Of a stretch of DNA of 64,000 nt, positions 61,083 to 64,000 are shown piece after piece. Below the pieces are notes generated by a model. That model was not told the DNA's origin and did not search any database. It was given only the letters and a program-made list of their open reading frames with translations. Each line of letters starts with the position of its first letter. Positions within the stretch are counted from its first letter, which is position 1. Origin of the DNA: an uncultured Prevotellaceae bacterium (GTDB lineage: Bacteria; Bacteroidota; Bacteroidia; Bacteroidales; Bacteroidaceae); NCBI GenBank assembly GCA_902780635.1, contig CACZGH010000016.1, forward strand, positions 1 through 64,000. Reading direction: 5' to 3'. The position numbers and the translations under genes were made by a program.

Positions 61083-63218
61083 TCAGTAACAGATGTATTT
61101 CCACAATTCTCTTACCGTCCGTTCCGGGTCCCATTGGTGGTTGAATGTCCAGCTGGCAGTGATGGTGTGGTATTCAGGTGAGCCTTCGGCCTCGCTAAGA
61201 TTGTCGTTCATCCAAGCCCCATGTCCTCCCTCGCGGACGCAGTTGAAAAAATAGACCCGCTGGCCCCATGGACAGGGATCGAGCACCTTGTCGGTATAGG
61301 CGTAGCTGATGTTGGAGTCAAGGATATTTTTTGACATGGTGCATGAAACGAAGTAGAACTGCGAGTCATGGTGGTAACGTCCCAGAATGGTAGGACTGGC
61401 GGCGTCGAAATGTGAGTTGGTGATGACGAGTTTCTTGCTTTTGTCTCCTCGCCCGTCATGCCAGACAATGGCTCGGCTGTCGCCATAGAAATGGCATCTT
61501 GTGGCATAGCACCATCCTCTTGGGCATAGGAAGTCAACACCAGGGCAGCGCAGTGAGAGGTCAGCATGGTAATACATGCCGTTGCCTTCTGGCGCCCACA
61601 ATGAGAGGGCGTCGTTGCCGTCTGCCCAGATGTTACAGTTGACGATGATGGTGCGTGTGGCCCTTCCAAAGACAGCCATCTGATGCTTGGTGGTTTTTTC
61701 CACAGTAGTCCCATAGTTGTTGTAGATGGTCAGTCCACTGATCACACAGTCATCAGCTCCTTCCTGAAGCACCACTACACCATTGCCCACAGGCTTACCT
61801 TCGTATTCCGTTATTTTTTGTGTTTCCTTGGTCTCTGCCAGAAGGAGAACCGTGCTGTCACGATCCTCGCCCACCAACACGATATGAGGGCGGTTGATGA
61901 TGACTTTTTGGACATAGGTCCCTTTGCGCAGAAAAATGGTGTAGGGCTTGTTATTGTCTTGCGGCACTCTGTCAATGACTTCCTGAATGGACACTCCCGG
62001 ACTGATGACGGCATCAAACAGCGACGGGTCGGTCTGCATAGGCTCAAACAGTTTGATCAACCCATTCTCATTGGCACCTTTGGTCGACAGACTGATGGAT
62101 TCCTTATGGGAAGGGTCATACTTATCAGCCCATCGTGCGTAGGTGTCATAGAGCGATGCGGCCCTGTCGCCATACCATCCATAGCCATTGCGTCGTTCCG
62201 AACCGATATCCTCAAGACGCTGGCGGGGAATGCCGTCGCGGTCGCACACGAAGGGTCTGGTATGCTCCAGGTCATAATAGCGTGCCCACAAAGGGCTTCC
62301 ATTGGGATCTTCCACCAACCTGACATCACGCTGCCTTGAGTCCCTTGAGTAGGTGCGCTCCAGGCGCAGACCTGTCAGTTTGTACGTGTCCAGCCATTTC
62401 ATGGCAGTGTGTATGGCTTGTTTCACCTGGTCATTGGGATGGGGGAGCGACATGAGTAGTGCGACGATGGAGGCACTCTCTTGTGAACAGAATGAAGGCA
62501 ACTCATAGGCCCTTGCTGAGGCTGGCAGGTAGGTCTCGCGGTCGTGCTGCTGGCACCACACGGTCAGACGGTTGCCAACGCGTATCTGGGTCTTTAGAAT
62601 ACACTCCACGCCTTTTTCGAAGGCTTTGCTCGCTCTCTTGCGGAGGTCTTTCGTGGTAAGGGAAGATTCAAAGGGTGCTTTGGCCTCTGCCACATCGCGC
62701 AACAAGAGCATCGTATTGACCATGGCGTCGTCGTTGTAGGTGATGTGCACCTGATAACCATGCGGGTTGGGCCAGAACTGGGGCCATCCTCCATTTTCAT
62801 ACTGTCCGGAGAGCAGATATTCCACTGCCTTGCAGAACGACGTCCGCACTAGCTGGTCGTGGGTGGCGTGATAAAGGCGTGCCAGAAAGAGCATTTGGAT
62901 AGTGGTGGCATCGTTGTCGATGGTCGAGTCGTCGGTGCGTTGTTGGTCGGCGATGACAGCCTCGCGTTGCTCTTGTGTGAGTGGTGCCACCATGTTGATG
63001 TTTTTAGGCCATCCGCCGGTTACACGTTGGTAGAGCATCAGTTGGTCGCCAATGCGTCGCGCCTCGTCGGTCTTGAAAAACGCCTCATCGCTTTGGCGCA
63101 GTATGTATTTCCATTGGTGGTTGAGAATCTGTGCAGAAGACAGGGTGGCGGTCATCCATGCCATGATGCAAAAAATGAGGGTGAGCGATTTTCTTGGATA
63201 GGTAGTCATAGGGTGCAT
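61083..63218 (-). CDS. Secreted pectate lyase (PL10)-pectinesterase (CE8) fusion
   Basis: The 711-residue protein has a signal peptide (cleavage near TLSSAQ). A PL10 pectate lyase domain (about 20-380) follows with WPKNINM, GGWPQFWPNPHGYQVHITYN (catalytic region with ITYNDDAM) and WYGDRAASLYDTYARW. A CE8 pectin methylesterase beta-helix (about 400-705) has KPYTIFLRKGTYVQKVIINR and RCHFYGDSRAIVWHDGRG. One polypeptide would demethylate and cleave pectin. The longer frame starts at 63263, inside the promoter (TATCTTTG on the minus strand, 63268-63261), so a later ATG is used; 63209 is also possible. Confidence 0.84.
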   Translation of the reverse strand: MHPMTTYPRKSLTLIFCIMAWMTATLSSAQILNHQWKYILRQSDEAFFKTDEARRIGDQLMLYQRVTGGWPKNINMVAPLTQEQREAVIADQQRTDDSTIDNDATTIQMLFLARLYHATHDQLVRTSFCKAVEYLLSGQYENGGWPQFWPNPHGYQVHITYNDDAMVNTMLLLRDVAEAKAPFESSLTTKDLRKRASKAFEKGVECILKTQIRVGNRLTVWCQQHDRETYLPASARAYELPSFCSQESASIVALLMSLPHPNDQVKQAIHTAMKWLDTYKLTGLRLERTYSRDSRQRDVRLVEDPNGSPLWARYYDLEHTRPFVCDRDGIPRQRLEDIGSERRNGYGWYGDRAASLYDTYARWADKYDPSHKESISLSTKGANENGLIKLFEPMQTDPSLFDAVISPGVSIQEVIDRVPQDNNKPYTIFLRKGTYVQKVIINRPHIVLVGEDRDSTVLLLAETKETQKITEYEGKPVGNGVVVLQEGADDCVISGLTIYNNYGTTVEKTTKHQMAVFGRATRTIIVNCNIWADGNDALSLWAPEGNGMYYHADLSLRCPGVDFLCPRGWCYATRCHFYGDSRAIVWHDGRGDKSKKLVITNSHFDAASPTILGRYHHDSQFYFVSCTMSKNILDSNISYAYTDKVLDPCPWGQRVYFFNCVREGGHGAWMNDNLSEAEGSPEYHTITASWTFNHQWDPERTVRELWKYICY

Positions 63219-63260
63219 TTTGTTTTGTAGTAGTTGGATACATGATTTGTTCTTTGACTG

Positions 63261-63268
63261 CAAAGATA
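63261..63268 (-). promoter_or_regulatory. -7 promoter element of the pectinase gene
   Basis: The minus strand reads TATCTTTG, 42 bases before the ATG at 63218. This excludes the longest-frame start at 63263. Confidence 0.6.
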
Positions 63269-63328
63269 ATGCTTTTAATGATAACTACCTAATAAAATGT
63301 CATGCTCCTCTAAAAATACCTACTCGTC

Positions 63329-63374
63329 TGCTCATTCATAGTTGCATTCTTTTATTTTGGTGCGATTTTACGAT
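63329..63374 (-). repeat. Leader repeat copy A, with truncated SLOG start
   Basis: On the minus strand it reads ATCGTAAAATCGCACCAA, a short variable part, then GAATGCAACTATGAATGAGC. The final ATG opens MNEQTSRYF and a stop, while the intact gene's start is MNEQKE. It nearly matches copy B at 63821-63873, the leader of the intact SLOG gene. Confidence 0.75.
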
Positions 63375-63485
63375 ACCTAGATATAATGAGTCGCATCCAC
63401 CTATGCAGCTGCCCTCTTCATTCCAAAAGAGAGCATCTCCGTAATTAGGATACATTCGAATTTTTGTTCTATCAGCCATCTTCAT
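63336..63485 (-). CDS. Small ORF coupled to the SLOG gene (probably truncated)
   Basis: A 49-codon frame begins MKMADRTKIRMYPNYGDALF and continues to GGCDSLYL, then enters repeat copy A and stops. Its ATG overlaps the SLOG stop by 4 bases, a sign of translational coupling. The first ~36 residues look like the start of a real protein and the rest like the joint of a deletion. No function is recognised. Confidence 0.45.
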   Translation of the reverse strand: MKMADRTKIRMYPNYGDALFWNEEGSCIGGCDSLYLGIVKSHQNKRMQL

Positions 63486-63832
63486 ATCCGTACAATAGTG
63501 ACGGGTTTGTTCTTTTCTTTGGCATAGTCCAAAGTATATTCCGTACCTCTGGATATGCCATCCCAAAAGGCTAAGACACCATCACATGTGTCCACTATCT
63601 GTTTGTTCCTTTCCAAAGAAGCACATCTGCCATATTTCTCATAGTTGGGGAAGAATTCTATCAGTTTCAGCCCCTTCTTTCTGGCGTACTCTCTTGCATA
63701 GGTGTCAGCACCCTTCGCACCACCCGATACGATAGTGTCAGGGGTGGACACCAGATAGGTGCTAATGTCTACGGGTGGGCAGGTTCTACTGCCTATGATT
63801 GCAAGGACTCTTGTTTCTTTTTGCTCATTCAT
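63482..63832 (-). CDS. SLOG-domain (DUF2493-like) protein
   Basis: The 116-residue protein shows a Rossmann-type SLOG pattern: RVLAIIGSRTCPP, DTIVSGGAKGADTYAREYA and GVLAFWDGISRGT. SLOG proteins bind nucleotides or nucleotide sugars; small ones like this occur in mobile DNA and near defence systems, and the ligand is unknown. ATG at 63832 is chosen because it follows the conserved leader shared with copy A, rather than the upstream ATG at 63892 that would read through it. Confidence 0.75.
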   Translation of the reverse strand: MNEQKETRVLAIIGSRTCPPVDISTYLVSTPDTIVSGGAKGADTYAREYARKKGLKLIEFFPNYEKYGRCASLERNKQIVDTCDGVLAFWDGISRGTEYTLDYAKEKNKPVTIVRI

Positions 63833-63873
63833 AGTTGCATTCGTCTTGATTGATCTTGGTGCGAATTTACGAT
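63821..63873 (-). repeat. Leader repeat copy B (start of the intact SLOG gene)
   Basis: On the minus strand it reads ATCGTAAATTCGCACCAA, a variable part, then GAATGCAACTATGAATGAGC, and continues into the SLOG coding sequence. It is the partner of copy A about 500 bases away. Confidence 0.75.
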
Positions 63874-63936
63874 GAGGAAAACGAACCACCAAAAGAAATC
63901 AAAAAACAAGCCTTGCAACTACGTCACTTTTTCGTG

Positions 63937-64000
63937 TTATTCCCAAATAATCATCGATTTGTCGAGCACGATGCGCTTGGGCTCGCCGCGTTTTCCGGTA
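63937..64000 (-). CDS. C-terminal end of an unidentified protein (partial)
   Basis: The minus strand encodes TGKRGEPKRIVLDKSMIIWE and a TAA stop at 63937-63939; the gene continues past the window. Only 20 codons are visible, too few to name a family. Confidence 0.5.
   Translation of the reverse strand, partial: TGKRGEPKRIVLDKSMIIWE

Overview
The window is chromosomal DNA from a member of the Bacteroidota, most likely a Prevotella-like bacterium (order Bacteroidales). The evidence is as follows. Many genes are preceded by the Bacteroidota promoter form TTTG-N19-23-TAnnTTTG. Glycogen is made by a GT3 (GYS-like) synthase. There is a PPi-dependent phosphofructokinase, an ssb-gldE pair, carboxynorspermidine decarboxylase, RarA, FadL/TonB outer-membrane proteins and several short C-terminal 'YDLQGR' sorting-type tails. 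The 5S rRNA at the left edge is also of this type. No genus can be proved from the sequence alone.

Layout. 1-155: end of an rRNA operon (5S) with its terminator. 266-6728: a small secreted protein, a glycogen pair (GT3 synthase and alpha-glucan phosphorylase), then prs and a ThiE/TenI-like gene on the other strand. 6960-9984: an AT-rich accessory patch with a decayed transposase and a two-gene operon for secreted proteins, one carrying an odd VWA domain. 10084-14110: nspC, four tRNAs (Gly, Leu, Leu, Gly), ssb and gldE. 14270-22158: a phytase-like esterase, then a leftward group (small protein, YgiQ radical SAM, PP2C-like) and a second leftward operon (small protein, acyltransferase, large amidase). 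22482-31313: PPi-PFK, GH25 lysozyme, prmA, a Tyr/Trp-rich secreted protein, a FadL-type barrel, an acidic-tailed protein and rarA. 31310-36988: 2-hydroxyacid dehydrogenase, TonB receptor, 2-dehydropantoate reductase and CotH kinase. 36989-37695 is a repeat-rich gap. 37696-45935: SPFH protein and partners, a lipoprotein with a long-hairpin leader, UmuC-like polymerase, nitrilase, acyl-CoA synthetase and a GH30 enzyme.

45978-53741 is the part I find most interesting. A leftward four-gene operon encodes an outer-membrane barrel, an imelysin lipoprotein, a di-haem oxidoreductase lipoprotein and a fused ResB-CcsA cytochrome c assembly protein. It lies opposite a regulator in which a RIC/YtfE-like hemerythrin (diiron) domain is joined to a LuxR-type helix-turn-helix. 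This reads as a self-contained iron/haem redox module with its own O2-, NO- or iron-sensing regulator.

53842-64000: a GH43 enzyme whose promoter sits inside a perfect inverted repeat, a small sorting-tail protein and a Cthe_2159-type carbohydrate-binding protein. These are followed by a LytS/LytTR two-component pair next to a ZIP metal transporter, a YqiA-like hydrolase, a pectate lyase-pectinesterase fusion and a SLOG-domain gene with a duplicated leader. The last 64 bases hold the C-terminus of an unidentified leftward gene. Several plant-polysaccharide enzymes (GH30, GH43, PL10-CE8) fit a gut or rumen glycan degrader.
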